Positions 11,870-23,703 of a stretch of 64,000 nt of DNA are shown here, piece by piece. The DNA lies in the NCBI RefSeq assembly GCF_002878395.1, contig NC_061121.1, positions 135,652,756 through 135,716,755 on the forward strand. Reading direction: 5' to 3'. The stretch's first letter is position 1. Every line of letters begins with the position of its first letter. This DNA is from Capsicum annuum (taxonomy: Eukaryota; Streptophyta; Magnoliopsida; Solanales; Solanaceae). The translations under genes were made by a program, and so were the position numbers. The notes beneath the pieces are model-generated. The model was not told the origin of the DNA, searched no databases, and saw only the letters and a program-made list of their open reading frames with translations.

Positions 11870-14043
11870 TGTCACGACCCGAACCGGGGCCCTGGCCGTG
11901 GCGGGCATCCCGAACGGTGAAGGTCTGGGTGCCTCTTTTCTATCTAGCAATCACGAACATTCACATACAATAAAGAAAAATGTAAAAATAAACAGACGGA
12001 ATCATGGTCATATTCTGAGTTCAATTTAACAGTACTGAATGAAATCAATAGACATCTAGACAATATCCATCTCAGTCTGCGAAATCTCTGATACATCAGA
12101 ATATAATAACTTGTCTATAGCTGGGACAAGGCCCCCAGTCAGACCCAAAACTAAAATGCAAAACAATACTCTAGCAAAAGGCCTTCCGAAATAAAGAAGG
12201 CTCACTAACTGCACACTTTGGTCTGAAGATTCTACAGTTTGGCGGGACCCCTGGACTGAGCCTTAGACTTTGAAATATAGGAGGTCAATACAAACGTACT
12301 GGTATGTGAAACAACTCAAAATAGCATGTTTTTAATACAAAATAGATGAGAGCATTTCATAATAATAATTATCATAATACGTAAGTAAAAATACATGACT
12401 CACTTTAGTGAACTCCAAAGCACTTCTTTGAAACCATGACTCACTCTTTGTTATTCTTTTGAGCTAGTAGTTACACCTTATAAATCTGAAATTCCACGGG
12501 CTATATCGAACCCACCTTTGAATCGGCGACCAAGCCTCCAACCTAAGTAGCTGCCAGGATTGGAGTGGTTATACCCCTATGTGAGCACACCGTAGGAAAT
12601 TCTCCCACGTGAGATGTCCTAAAATTGTCATATCATGTAGGATCATATATCATAAGTCCCGTATCGGCAACTATGGTTTTCAGCGATGAGCTCTTGCACT
12701 CAAACGCCTTCTTCAGGTAATCTACTAGCTCTCTTAAGCCCAACTTTTAGTTCTTTAATGAAAACACATTCATACTTTTCAAACATTCAATACTATCTTG
12801 TTAAGGGCATGGAATCATCGGGTATCATCATACCCTGACTTGCAAGTCAATCAAATCACGTCACATCATGTCTGCAGCCCTTTTCACTTATTATCATATT
12901 CATGACCATGATCATTAAACAAGCACTCACCCATTAATTTTCTGTTTAGAAAATTCATGCCTTTAAACAACCCATAACAATATAAATAAAAAATATCATG
13001 ATAAAAGAGGGAGTCTTGATCATTCATGCTCTCATTCAACTTTCATTACACCCCAAAACATAGATAGATAATTATGTTCAAAATTCATGATAAACAATTC
13101 AAGGCAACATACAATTACTTCAAAACAACTTCCTGACGTATACTTTTCAAACAATTCCAAAAAACTTTCTTTATGAATATGATTGGGGATCTTTAAGATA
13201 ATTAAAATAATAAAAGAAAAATTATGTCCATGATGTTTAGAGAAGTCCCACATACCTTGATGACTTAGTTTAAAGAGTAGAACTCAAATCTCGATTCGTT
13301 CCTTGAAAATTTTGGGCTTAAGGATTGATTTCTTGATTTTTTCTTGTTCTTGGAGAAAATCTTAGTTTGATCTTGTTTTTGAGAGTGAAGGAGTTTTTGA
13401 TGTTGTATAACTGATGAGAATTCACTAATAACATTTTTAGAAAGTGATTAAATCCATTGGGGAGGTTTTCTGTAGAGGAAAAGTACCAAAACACCCCTTT
13501 TTAGGCATCCCGCCTTCGAAACTTCGAATTTTGCCGGACGGCTTGGTTGACGGACCGTCAGATTGGTGAAAGACCGTCACCTTGACAGTCGGGTCATGTC
13601 TAGTGACTGAACTCACTGTTTTAAGGGCGACGGAAGAGTTGACGGTCCGTCGGGTCGGCCGCAGGGTGCAGATTGATACCTCTCTTTAAAATGGGCATAA
13701 CTTTTTACCTCGATATCGGATTAAAGAAAAATCAGTGACGTTGGAAAGATAACTCAAAGACCTTTCATTTGGTATAAAGTTTGACCTCTAATTAGTTACA
13801 TACAAAAAGTTATGGTTGATAGAAGTTGACCCAAATTTAGACTCTCACCAAAACTCAATCGATAGGAAAGCTTTCAACTCGTCCTCGAGTTAGAGGACCT
13901 ATATGATCTCAATTCATGCTCAACTAGATTCCCACACTACATAATTGATTAACACTAAATTTGCATAGGATTTATTGGCTTTTGGAACCTTTACACATAG
14001 AAATGACGGTTTACTTTCTAGCCCGAAAGTGCGGGGTGTTACA
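11870..14043 (-). repeat. LARD 3' LTR (2174 bp)
   Basis: Starts TGTCACGACCCGAACCGGGG on the plus strand and ends GGGTGTTACA. It matches 17842-20024 from end to end with scattered substitutions and short indels. In element orientation it runs TGTAACACC to GTGACA. Confidence 0.92.
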
Positions 14044-14060
14044 TTATCTCCCCCTTGGGA
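14044..14060 (-). promoter_or_regulatory. LARD polypurine tract
   Basis: On the minus strand this reads CCAAGGGGGAGATAATG, directly before the 3' LTR. It is the expected plus-strand priming site. Confidence 0.8.
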
Positions 14061-17000
14061 TCATTCATCCCCGAATGATGGGTAAGGATATGTTGAAGCT
14101 CTAAAGGTATGAAATAAGGAACGTAACCTCGCACTGAATATTTTTCCTCAACAAAATATGCAAAGGCATCGAAAGAGCTTCATGATACCCCTGGTGAAAC
14201 GCGTAAGCACGAAGTATGAGGTAGTGAAACTTTACATAGGGATGACCTTGCACATGAGTTCTATGAATAATTATCATCACAACATAAGGCATAAGTTTAT
14301 TTGCTGATCATAGGCCCTATTTACATCAGTACTAATCATGAAATGAGATTTCGCGGGAGACAGGATTTAGAAGCATTTTCCACCTTACAAGATACAACGA
14401 ATTGACCTTAAGTTTAGAGACACTATTCATCTATGCCCCAATATTAACCAACATACTTCATTATTCCCAACCTACGATTCTCCCATAACACATCTAACCA
14501 CAAGAATTTTGTGTCCCGCCGTATAATAATTCTATGCTGAAGCCCAACTCGGAGGAAAGAGGTGCTAACTTAAACTACGGAACCCTACACTCTACATTAC
14601 ATTAAGAAATCACCTAACCCTATCACTATAATCCAACAACCTCAAGTTTTAATTCAAGGAATACTAACCATACGACACATAAGTTTGTGTTTTCATCAAT
14701 CACAAAATTTAAGCCTATCATAACTACCACTTCATGGATCTCCCAACTAAGACCAGCTAATTCAATCAATCTCACTAAGATTTTCACCACATAACTCCTT
14801 AACTATCCCACATAACGAAAGCTCATCTCCTTCTTCCCCTTCTCCTATAACCTTAGCTCTAGAAGTCACATCAAAATATCCGTCTTCAAAAACATCTACT
14901 TCCCCACCCAACACACTACCACGCTTTCACAACCACCGTCATACTGACATACGGAGGGTCATTGAGGGACCCGAGCCTAAACATCTTGAATGGATGTAAC
15001 ACTTGTCAATTCATAGCTTATACTTATTGCACTACTCAAGGAGGGACATGAAGTGAAGATACGATAGAATAGACACGGAGTGCTTCAGATATCAAGTGTC
15101 TAGATCATAAGTAAAGAGTCATTCAGCATAACCACAACACAACATGATTTCTTAGGACATACTAAGGTGAGAAACATTGGTACTCATATCTCATGATTTG
15201 TATAACATAAGGTCGGAATTCAGAAAGTCGATGATTGAGATAAAAATTGATACTTGAAGCTATTGCTTCTCATTTTCAGAGTTGACACAGTCATAAGTTT
15301 GCACAACTTTCGGCATAAAATGATTCCGTGACATACAAAAACATGTTTTCTTAGGACTAAGCATGCTGTGAGACAGGTTTGGATCATGAGCAACATAACA
15401 TATGGCTTGGATACTTGGAATATTGGATTGCTGAGGGACATTATTGCTCCTTGTCTGGATATTAGAACATGACATGAGTTACATAGAGAGCTCATACCTT
15501 AGGCATAGGCAAGACATGAATACATAAGACATTGGTAGAAGTCTATTCAAATCGAAGTAGGAGGAGGTTGCTTGAATAGGAATTGATTTAACATAATTCT
15601 TACTTGAAACTTGGCACCACAAAAAGAATTCGGGAACTACTTTAATCCATCATCTCTCCCTTAGATTAAAGTCACCCTCCTAGACTGGAGCATATAACCT
15701 CTCATCAATCTATAACCACAGTTCTCAATACAATAGAGGATATCGGTATACACACGGACATAAACTTCCTTCAAGAATTTTACATAAAGACACTAAATTC
15801 TTTCTGGATCATCCCCCTTCAGGGATACTAATCATAACTTCCTCTAACCCCAAAGTCACCAACTTATGACTAACATTATTATGGGTATGGGCATCCATGC
15901 TTCTAAACACTTAACACTCTATCTTCAGCTCCTTAGAATACTCGCATTACACCTCTAATCGCATAACTTACAACTTAACACAATTTGTAAAACCATACCT
16001 AAGGCTCATATTGCCTACCTATATTTCCTCAATTGAACTCCAATGAACATCGTACAATAACTCACCAGACTTCTCCATACTACAATTTCAAGAACACAAA
16101 CTAGGTACGCAAAACACTTTTACCCATAAATGCTAAACCTTCCCTTTTTAAGTATACTAAAGACATTGCTTTCCAAGAACGCTACTTTAATTTTTCACTA
16201 TCCTCTATCATCATCAACCTACAATTCGCAGTCTCATGAGCATACACATCCTCACTCCTTATCACATAAAAATCCACTCTCCACTACTTAACCTTCTAAC
16301 ATTAGACCGTTAATCACATAACTTATATCATAAAATCTTACCTAACGCCATACTACCAGGGGGGAAACTTGTTCTTATATACTTACACCCTTATCCACTT
16401 AATGACTCACCCACAATTCATCATTTTAACACTAGTTCTCATATACAAAAATACCTCACAATTACCACTTAACTTTTCATAAATTATCAACCTAGGATCT
16501 TTCACAAATCACATCAAGCCTACTAGTTCATCCCACAAAACATACATTATTAACCTTAAGCTACTACTCTCACCAACACAGTCTACATCTAAAGTTCAAG
16601 TCTATAGTCTAGCAACAATCACGTACCACCAGTGAAGCATGCAACATATTATACTAGTCCATTAAATTGGGAAATCAACTCAAAATACTCATTTCATTTA
16701 ACTACTACCTACAATCACAACCCCTACATAACATCACTATTACATCTCAAAATCCACTACATACCTTCTCACATGAAGTACTAGTTTACAACCACTAAAG
16801 AAAAGAAGGTCAAGGGGGTAAAGTCACATAATAGACATGGTCAACCTTAATCTTATATTAGAACCCTATACGATCTTATCTACATATTCTACTTTCTCAC
16901 GTCATACTTACTTACCCAAGCATACATTTAGACTACCTTCAAATTCCACATACAAAAATGAGTCTATACTTATAACTTATTGGCTAATCTAACCGTTTTC

Positions 17001-17750
17001 ACTCACAACCTATAAGGGATTTCTATAACCACCATAACTATCCACTCTAGGCTCTTTCCTATTTTGAATAAATAAAAAAAATCAAAGCCAAACACTTTCT
17101 CCACACACCACCATACAATCTACAAGTCTTGCCACAATATTATCCAACCACCATAAAAGAGAGAACCACCTCTAAATCAAAGGGTTATACAACTACAACT
17201 ACTTATTTAGGCAATAGTCACCCTCACTCTGACTATTAACCTTGTGACTTCATATCACCAACTTCTGGACCATCTCTCTACCATTAGGTCATGACACTTT
17301 AACATATACTACTACTCGGTTGGAATACATTTCCAACATTCTGGTATACAACATTCCTTCCAACAAGAATTTTGAAAGGGACTGGTTACACTTAATACCT
17401 CAGGCTGAAAAGCACGATTTCATCAGGATCAAAGTTTACACTAGAATCAATACACCTTGAAGCACTAACGGAATCCTCTCAAGTCCTTGCACAATTTTAT
17501 AATCTTTTATGACTTAATCAGAAAGGACCATACTATGTAGATTCTAGACTTCTGCACTTGAATCACCACAACAATGAGACATATCTAAGAACATCAGAAT
17601 AAGGAAAGAATTGGGATAACTTTACTTTCTCATGGGCGACACCATAGCACGAACTAGAGTATGAAAGAGGAACATTCTGACTCCATAACACGAACTAGAA
17701 CATGAAGAAAGAGAGACATTCCTAAACGCCTTGTAGCCTCCTGCTTATAA

Positions 17751-17766
17751 GTGTAGCGCGCTACAC
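17751..17766. repeat. 16-base perfect palindrome in the LARD leader
   Basis: GTGTAGCGCGCTACAC is fully self-complementary. It lies 54 nt inside the primer-binding site. The chromovirus at 61889-61904 has a near-identical palindrome at exactly the same distance. The position suits an RNA dimerisation or packaging signal; this is an inference. Confidence 0.8.
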
Positions 17767-17820
17767 ACCCATAAACAGGACTCTACTCGATGCGATTTCG
17801 TAGACACCCAGGAACCATGA

Positions 17821-17837
17821 ACCGTGCTCTGATACCA
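17821..17837 (-). promoter_or_regulatory. LARD primer-binding site
   Basis: The minus strand reads TGGTATCAGAGCACGGT, complementary to the 3' end of plant initiator-Met tRNA, four bases inside the 5' LTR. Confidence 0.88.
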
Positions 17838-17841
17838 AGTT

Positions 17842-20024
17842 TGTCACGACCCGAACCGGGGCCCAGGCCGTGACGGGCATCCCGAACCGTGAAAGACCGG
17901 GTGCCTTTTTTCTATCTAGCAATCACGAACACCGTTCACATACAATAAAAAGAAATGCAGAAATAAACAGACAGAATCATGGTCATATTCTGAGTTCAAT
18001 TTAACAATACGAAATGAAATCAATAGACATCTAAACAATATCCATCTCAGTCTGCAAAATCTCTAATACATCAGAATATAATAACTTGTCTATACCTGGG
18101 GCAAGGCCCCCAGTCGGACCCAAAACTAAAATGAAAAGCAATACTCTAGCAACATGCCTTCCAAAATAAAGAAGGCTCACCAACTTTACACTTCGGTTTG
18201 AAGATTTTATGGTTTGGCAGGACCCCTGGAGTGAGCCTCAGACCCTGAAATATAAGGGGTCAATACAAACGTACTGGTATGTGAAATAACTCAAAATAGT
18301 ATGCTTTTAATACAAAATAGATGAGAGCATTTCATAAAAACAATGATCATAATACATAAGTAAAAATACATGGGCATACTTTAGTGAACTCCAAAGCACT
18401 TTTTGAAACCATGATTCACTCTTTGTTATTCTTTTGAGCTAGTGGGTACACCCTATAAAATATGAAATTCCACGAGCTATATGGAACCCGCCTTGACTCT
18501 GCGGCTAAGCCTCTAACCCAAGTAGCCACCAGGATTGGAGTGGTTATATCCCCATGTGAGCACACCGCAGGAAATCCCCCCCTGTGAGATGTCCTAAAAA
18601 TGTCATATCATTTAGGATCATATATCATAAGTCCCGTATCGGCAACTATGGTTTCCAGCGATGTGCCCTTGTACTCAAACGCCTTCTTCAGGTAATGTAT
18701 TAGCTCTCTTAAGCCCAACTTTTAGTTCTTTAATAAAAACACATTCATACTTTTCAAACATCCAATACTATCTTATTAAGGGCATGGAATCATTGGGTAT
18801 CGTCATACCCTGACTTGCAAGTCAATCAAATCACGTCACATCATGTCTGTGGCCCTTTTCACTTTTATCATATTCATGACCATGATCATTAAACAAGCAC
18901 TCACCCATTAATTTTTCGTTTAGAAAATTCATGCCTTTAAACAACCCATAACAATATAAATCGAAAATGTCACGATAAAAGAAAGATTCTTGATCATTCA
19001 TGCTCTCATTCAACTTTCATTACACCCCAAAACATAGATACATAATTATGTTCAAAATTCATGATAAACGATTCAAGGCAACATACAATTACTTCAAAAC
19101 AACTTCCTGACGTATACTTTTCAAATAATTCCAAAAACCTTTCTTTATGAATATGATTGGAGATCTTTAATATAATTAAAACAATAGAATAAAAATTATG
19201 CCCATGATGTTTAGAGAAGTCCCACATACCTTGATGACTTAGTTTAAAGAGTAGAACTCAAATCTCGATTCGTTCCTTGAAAATTTTGGGCTTAAGAATT
19301 GATTTCTTGATTTTTCTTGTTCTTGGAGAAAATCCTTGTTTGATTTTGTTTTTGAGAGTGAAGATGGAGTTTTTGATGTTGTATAACTGATGAGAATTCA
19401 CTAATAACGTTTTTAGAGAGTGATTAAATCCATTGGGGAGGTTTTCTGTGAGGAAAAGTACCAAAACACCCTTTTTTAAGCATCCTGCCTTCGGAACTTC
19501 GAATTTTGCCCGACGGCTTGGTTGACGGACCGTCAGGAGAGTGAAGGACCGTCACCTTGACCGTCGGGTCATTTCCAGTGACTGAACTCACTATTTTAGC
19601 GGCGACGGAAGGCTTGACGGTCCGTCGGGTCGGCTGTCGCACCCTCAACAGATTGATACCTCTCTGTAGAATGGGCATAACTTTTTACCCCGATATTGGA
19701 TTGAGGCGAAACCAGTGGCGTTGGAAAGAGGACTCAAAGACCTTTCATTTGATATATAATTGGACCTCTAGTTTGTTACATCAAAAAGTTATGGTCGATA
19801 GAAGTTGACCCAAGTTTAAACGCTCAACAAAACTCAATCGATAGGAAAACTTTCAACTCGTCCTTGAGTTAGGGGATCTCTGTGATCTCAATTCATGTTC
19901 AACTAGATTCCCACACTACATAATTGACTAACACACTAAATTTGTATAGAATTTATTGACTTTTGGAACCTTTACACATAGAATTGACGGTTTACATTCT
20001 AGCCCAAAAGTGTGGGGTGTTACA
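17842..20024 (-). repeat. LARD 5' LTR (2183 bp)
   Basis: Partner of 11870-14043. It has the same TGTCACGACC start and GTGTTACA end, followed by the target duplication GAGGC. As the 5' LTR it should contain the element's promoter; I could not fix a start site. Confidence 0.92.
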
Positions 20025-20184
20025 GAGGCATAAGTTACATTTGTCATTTTCTAGAAAAAGACTTTCCTTGGGCCATGAGGGAAGTCATTTTCCCTCAAAT
20101 AGAGGGAAATGAGTTATTTTGAAAAATATTTTACTACAACCAAACAAGGGAAAGATATTTTCCATCATACCAAACACACCCTAG

Positions 20185-22368
20185 ATCTAGGTTGAAGTTT
20201 ATCAGATTGCTGAACTATCTTAGCCTAGCACAAGCATTCTATAGTTCTCATGTGGCTGATATTTGGTTTCTTTCCATATAATCTCTCATAAAGGGAAATG
20301 TAATCTAGCACAGTTGTGGGAAGTCTATTGATAGATCCATCAAATTTGAGTTTCAAATTTGAGTTTCAAAAGATAGATCCAAGTCATTCTAAAATAGTCA
20401 TCAACTATGTTTAAGAAGAATCTATTTCCTTCAAATGTGGGAACTCTATAAGGTCGCCATACATCCATATTCATCAATTCAAATGTAGAAGTAGATTTGA
20501 TACAAGTAGTTGGAAAAGGAAGTCTAACTTGTTTTTCACAAGGACAGACAACACATTCATTGATTTTTTTGAATATTATATCACTAGTTATAGGCAGAGT
20601 TTTCCTAAGTACATGAGTAGAAGCATGTCCTAATCTTTTATGACGTAAGACTATGTCTAAGTTGTCATTATCAACTATAGAATCACAGACAAAATTAGAA
20701 ATAGAATCAATAAGTTTTGATCTTTTTGCTATCATCACAGCATCATTGATTGTAGTGGTGTTGGCAAAGATATAGAGTCTAGCAGCTTCTTTACCAATCT
20801 CTTTCACATTCCCATTATAGAGATCCAGAAACACACAGAGATTAGGATAAAAAGCTACAAGACATTGTAACTCCTTTGTAAGTTTAGAGACTCATAACAA
20901 ATTAAATTTAAACTGAGGTAAGTGAAAAACATTTATGAGTGTATCAATGCCAAATATATTGGTTGAACCAACATGTGTGACTAAAGATATGTCACCATTT
21001 GGTAAGTATACTCTTTTTGGAGTACACGTACTGGTTATGGAGGATTCATTTAGTGCACTGAGATCCGCAACCATATGGTTGGTTGCACCAGTGTCTATGA
21101 TCCATGAATCCATATTGGTGGAGTCTGTTGACTCTACCATTTTACCTGCTGTATGAGCTGAGTATTTAGACTTGTCTTCTTTATTTAACAGTTGCAGAAT
21201 CTGAGTATACTGTTCATTAGTGAATACACAGGGACTTGTCTGTGAACTAGATCAACCCATCCTAGAGTTGACTATAGGATTAAAGCAGTTAGCTTGAGTG
21301 TGAGCTGAGAGAACCAGTTGACTACGTCTATGTCCTACATTTTCCTCTCCAACATTACACACTGCATTTGCACTTGCATTGGTTCCCATTCTCTTCCTAA
21401 ACTTGAACTCGGAAGGATAACCAATTACTTTCCAGCAATTCTCTCTGGTGTGACCCCTGATCTTGCATATATCACAATACAAATTTTGGTTCTTCTTGAA
21501 CTGTTTGTGTTGATGGCCTCCACTTCTGGGGAATATTGTTGTTTCAGTACCTTTAGAATAGCCATTTTTGTCATTACTCCTTATAGCATAGCTGATTCAT
21601 AACCTGCAATTGCAGGAGTAGAGCCAAGAATTCCTACAGTAGCTTCTGCTGATTTTTTACTTTCATCATTGATTACCATAGCATATGATTGGTTAATATA
21701 TGGTAATGGACTCATGAGTAAAATTTGACTCCTTGACTATAAGATTCATTTAGCCCCATGAAGAACTGAAATAGTTTTAACTTTTGGAGATGAGCAACAT
21801 AATCTTTGGAACTCTCACAGTTACAACTAGGTATTAGAACCAAAGCCTCAAATTCTTCCCACAGATCTTTCAGCCTTGAGTAATACAGGGATACAAAAGT
21901 TGTTCCTTGAGACAATATGGCAATTTCTTTGTGAAGATTGAATGTTCTTGATCCATCAATCTTATTGAATCTCTCACACAAATCATTCCAAACAACTTAT
22001 GCACTAGTGGCATGCATGATCCCACCTAATAGATTTTTGGCTACTACACTCATGATCCAAGAAAGTACTATTGAATTTAATCTTTTCCAGTGGTTACTTA
22101 TTTAAGGAGGGAATTTATCCTTAGAGCATGAACTGTCTACCATCCCTAACTTGTTTCTTCATTGCAAAGACAATCTCATGGATCGAAACCACATAGAGAA
22201 GTTTTCAATTCCAGTTAACTGGAAAGAGATGATCTGCAGGCCACTTACATATGATGGATGCTGAAATAGTGGTTGGTTATAATCAATTTGCACTGAATGT
22301 TGAACTCAAGTTGCTCCAATGGTTGAATTGGCTGATTCTTCAGCATGTACACCACTGTTAAAAGCCAT
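20185..22368 (-). pseudogene. copia-1 gag, protease and integrase remnant
   Basis: Read on the minus strand from an ATG at 22368. Gag occupies about 22368-21712 and shows an IENFSMWFRSM-type region and a DLWEEFEAL block. A CCHC zinc knuckle (CDICKIRGHTRENC) is within 21252-21482. The aspartic protease is within 20892-21140, with an intact DTGA active site in SWIIDTGATNHM. 20340-20834 covers the pre-integrase region (LGHASTHVLRK), a CVVC pair and the first part of the integrase core (NMDVWRPY, VDDYFRMTWIY). Several in-frame stops lie in the gag part and between segments. The integrase is then cut by the TIR element and resumes at 11163. Confidence 0.9.
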
Positions 22369-22489
22369 CACTATAGCTATAAACTGTTTTCTTGAAGTAA
22401 TTCTTGTATGTGATCTTTGTAGATTTCAGAGTTTGGAATTTGCAAAAGTTGAATCACAATAATGGAAATGATTAAACAGAATTGATTGT

Positions 22490-22501
22490 GCTCTGATACC
22501 A
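22490..22501 (-). promoter_or_regulatory. copia-1 primer-binding site
   Basis: The minus strand reads TGGTATCAGAGC, complementary to initiator-Met tRNA, directly inside the 5' LTR. Confidence 0.88.
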
Positions 22502-22809
22502 TGAACTTAATCAGAATTCGTCCATGATGAACTCTGTAAACTGAAATGAAGAAGAAGAAGGAAGAATAAGAATGCAGAGACAGTAGAGTTTAAATTGATC
22601 TCATTGATTGAATCTTGATTTTGTGATGTACAATGTATAGTTAGTATGTTTATATAGCTAATCATAGAAGGTTTTAGAAACTAACTACTTAACTAACTTA
22701 ATTGGCTACAAGATAAAATGTTAGTTACTAACTACTTTCCCCGGAAGTTATTAGTACTATTTTTATAGTGTTAGTTGCAAGGGCTGAGCTGACTTCCCTT
22801 CTTTCAGCA
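22502..22809 (-). repeat. copia-1 5' LTR
   Basis: Partner of 8798-9101, with the same TG...CA ends in element orientation. It lies closest to the MATE exons but faces away from them. Confidence 0.92.
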
Positions 22810-23038
22810 GACTCAGTCCCAAAGCTTTCAAAATCCTAGCTTTAGGCCCCCCAAAAGTTTTGAGGGCCCAAAACTTACTCATTTTTTTTTTATATAATTT
22901 TTATCTAAATAATTACTTATTGAAGACAAGTAAATCTTTTCAAACATTTGTTGTTAACTTGTCACGGTTGATCAATCACATTGTTTCAACAGAGTCCATG
23001 TTTGTGTAAAGAATTAATTAAGAGTTGTGGAATTGCAG
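22810..23038 (+). other. Intron-like sequence before the first visible MATE exon
   Basis: No coding sequence. It ends in TTGCAG, a good splice acceptor, so the preceding exon must lie, or must once have lain, upstream. I cannot find it within the window. Confidence 0.6.
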
Positions 23039-23668
23039 CATGAACATACTGGGATGGGCCGTGATGGCAGCTATTGGATGCAATGCCGCTATAAGGTTTG
23101 TTCCAAATGTCCTAAAAATTACTGTATAGTATATTAACAATCGAAAGGGATATTTTATATACATATATGTGCAAAAATTTCAGCGTGCGAGTGTCAAATG
23201 AACTCGGGGCAGCTCATCCAAGAACGGCAAAATTTTCAGTGGTGGTGGTTGTGATTTCTTCATTCTTGATCGGCCTTTTCTTATCGGGTTTTCTACTAGT
23301 CTTTCGAAGGCAATACCCTAACTTATTCGCGGAGAGTGAATCAGTGAAGCGTCTTGTTTATGAGTTGACACCATTACTAGCATTTTGCATGGTGATTAAC
23401 AATATTCAGCCAGCTCTATCTGGTGTAGCTATTGGAGCAGGATGGCAAACTTTGGTTGCTTATGTCAATATTGCTTGTTACTATTTATTTGGCATTCCAT
23501 TGGGTTTAATTCTTGGCTATAAGCTCAACCTTGGTGTCCAAGTAAGTCTTGTCATTTTGTCAAGTATACTTGTCTTTTTCTTCTTGGGAAAAAGGGCAGA
23601 TATACCGCTCAACTTTGCGATTTAGAGTTAATCGATATATACCCCTTCTTAAAAAAGTGATGTGTGTA

Positions 23669-23703
<35 letters not shown>

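Larger units (their letters stand above)
14044..17841 (-). other. LARD internal region, non-coding
   Basis: About 3.8 kb rich in A and C on the plus strand. The longest frames (14101-14292 and 15220-15495, minus) match nothing I recognise. No zinc knuckle, DTG/DSG protease motif or YxDD motif was seen. The right end contains the primer site and a 16-base palindrome at 17751-17766. Confidence 0.75.
11870..20024 (-). mobile_element. Non-autonomous long-LTR retrotransposon (LARD-like)
   Basis: Two LTRs of about 2.18 kb flank a 3.8-kb internal region. The primer-binding site (17821-17837) and the polypurine tract (14044-14060) show that the element lies on the minus strand. Flanking bases GGGGC (11865-11869) and GAGGC (20025-20029) are a 5-bp target duplication with one change. 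I found no gag, protease, integrase or reverse-transcriptase similarity in the internal region, which fits a large retrotransposon derivative moved in trans. Its LTR start, primer site and leader resemble those of the chromovirus at 55138-63859, so that lineage is a likely helper. It is inserted inside the TIR element at 11167-20181. Confidence 0.88.
11167..20181. mobile_element. TIR element (MITE-like), split by a long-LTR element
   Basis: The left terminus GGTGTGTTTGGTATGATGG (from 11168) is the inverted repeat of the right terminus, which ends CCATCATACCAAACACACC (to about 20180). The element is bounded by CTAG/TAG on both sides (11163-11166, 20181-20184), consistent with a 3 to 4 bp target duplication. 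Its own sequence is 11167-11869 plus 20030-20181, about 850 bp, with no coding potential. It sits inside the copia-1 integrase region, and the copia protein similarity resumes in the same frame on each side. The superfamily is uncertain; a 3-bp duplication would suit PIF/Harbinger. A degenerate relative is at 46930-47345. Confidence 0.8.
8798..22809 (-). mobile_element. Ty1/copia retrotransposon (copia-1), with nested insertions
   Basis: A minus-strand copia element with LTRs at both ends (about 305 bp), a primer-binding site for initiator-Met tRNA next to the right LTR and a polypurine tract next to the left LTR. The domain order from right to left is gag, zinc knuckle, protease, integrase, reverse transcriptase and RNase H, the order typical of copia. 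It is interrupted at 11167-20181 by a TIR element that itself carries a long-LTR element. The coding frames contain many stops. The 5 bases outside the LTRs, AACTT on the left and GACTC on the right, do not match, so no target-site duplication is visible. The element lies about 230 bp upstream of the first visible MATE exon. Confidence 0.92.

Noticed and set aside
20340..22368. Endogenous viral sequence
   Set aside because: Domain order, primer site and LTRs identify a Ty1/copia retrotransposon; no movement-protein or other plant-virus genes were seen anywhere in the window.
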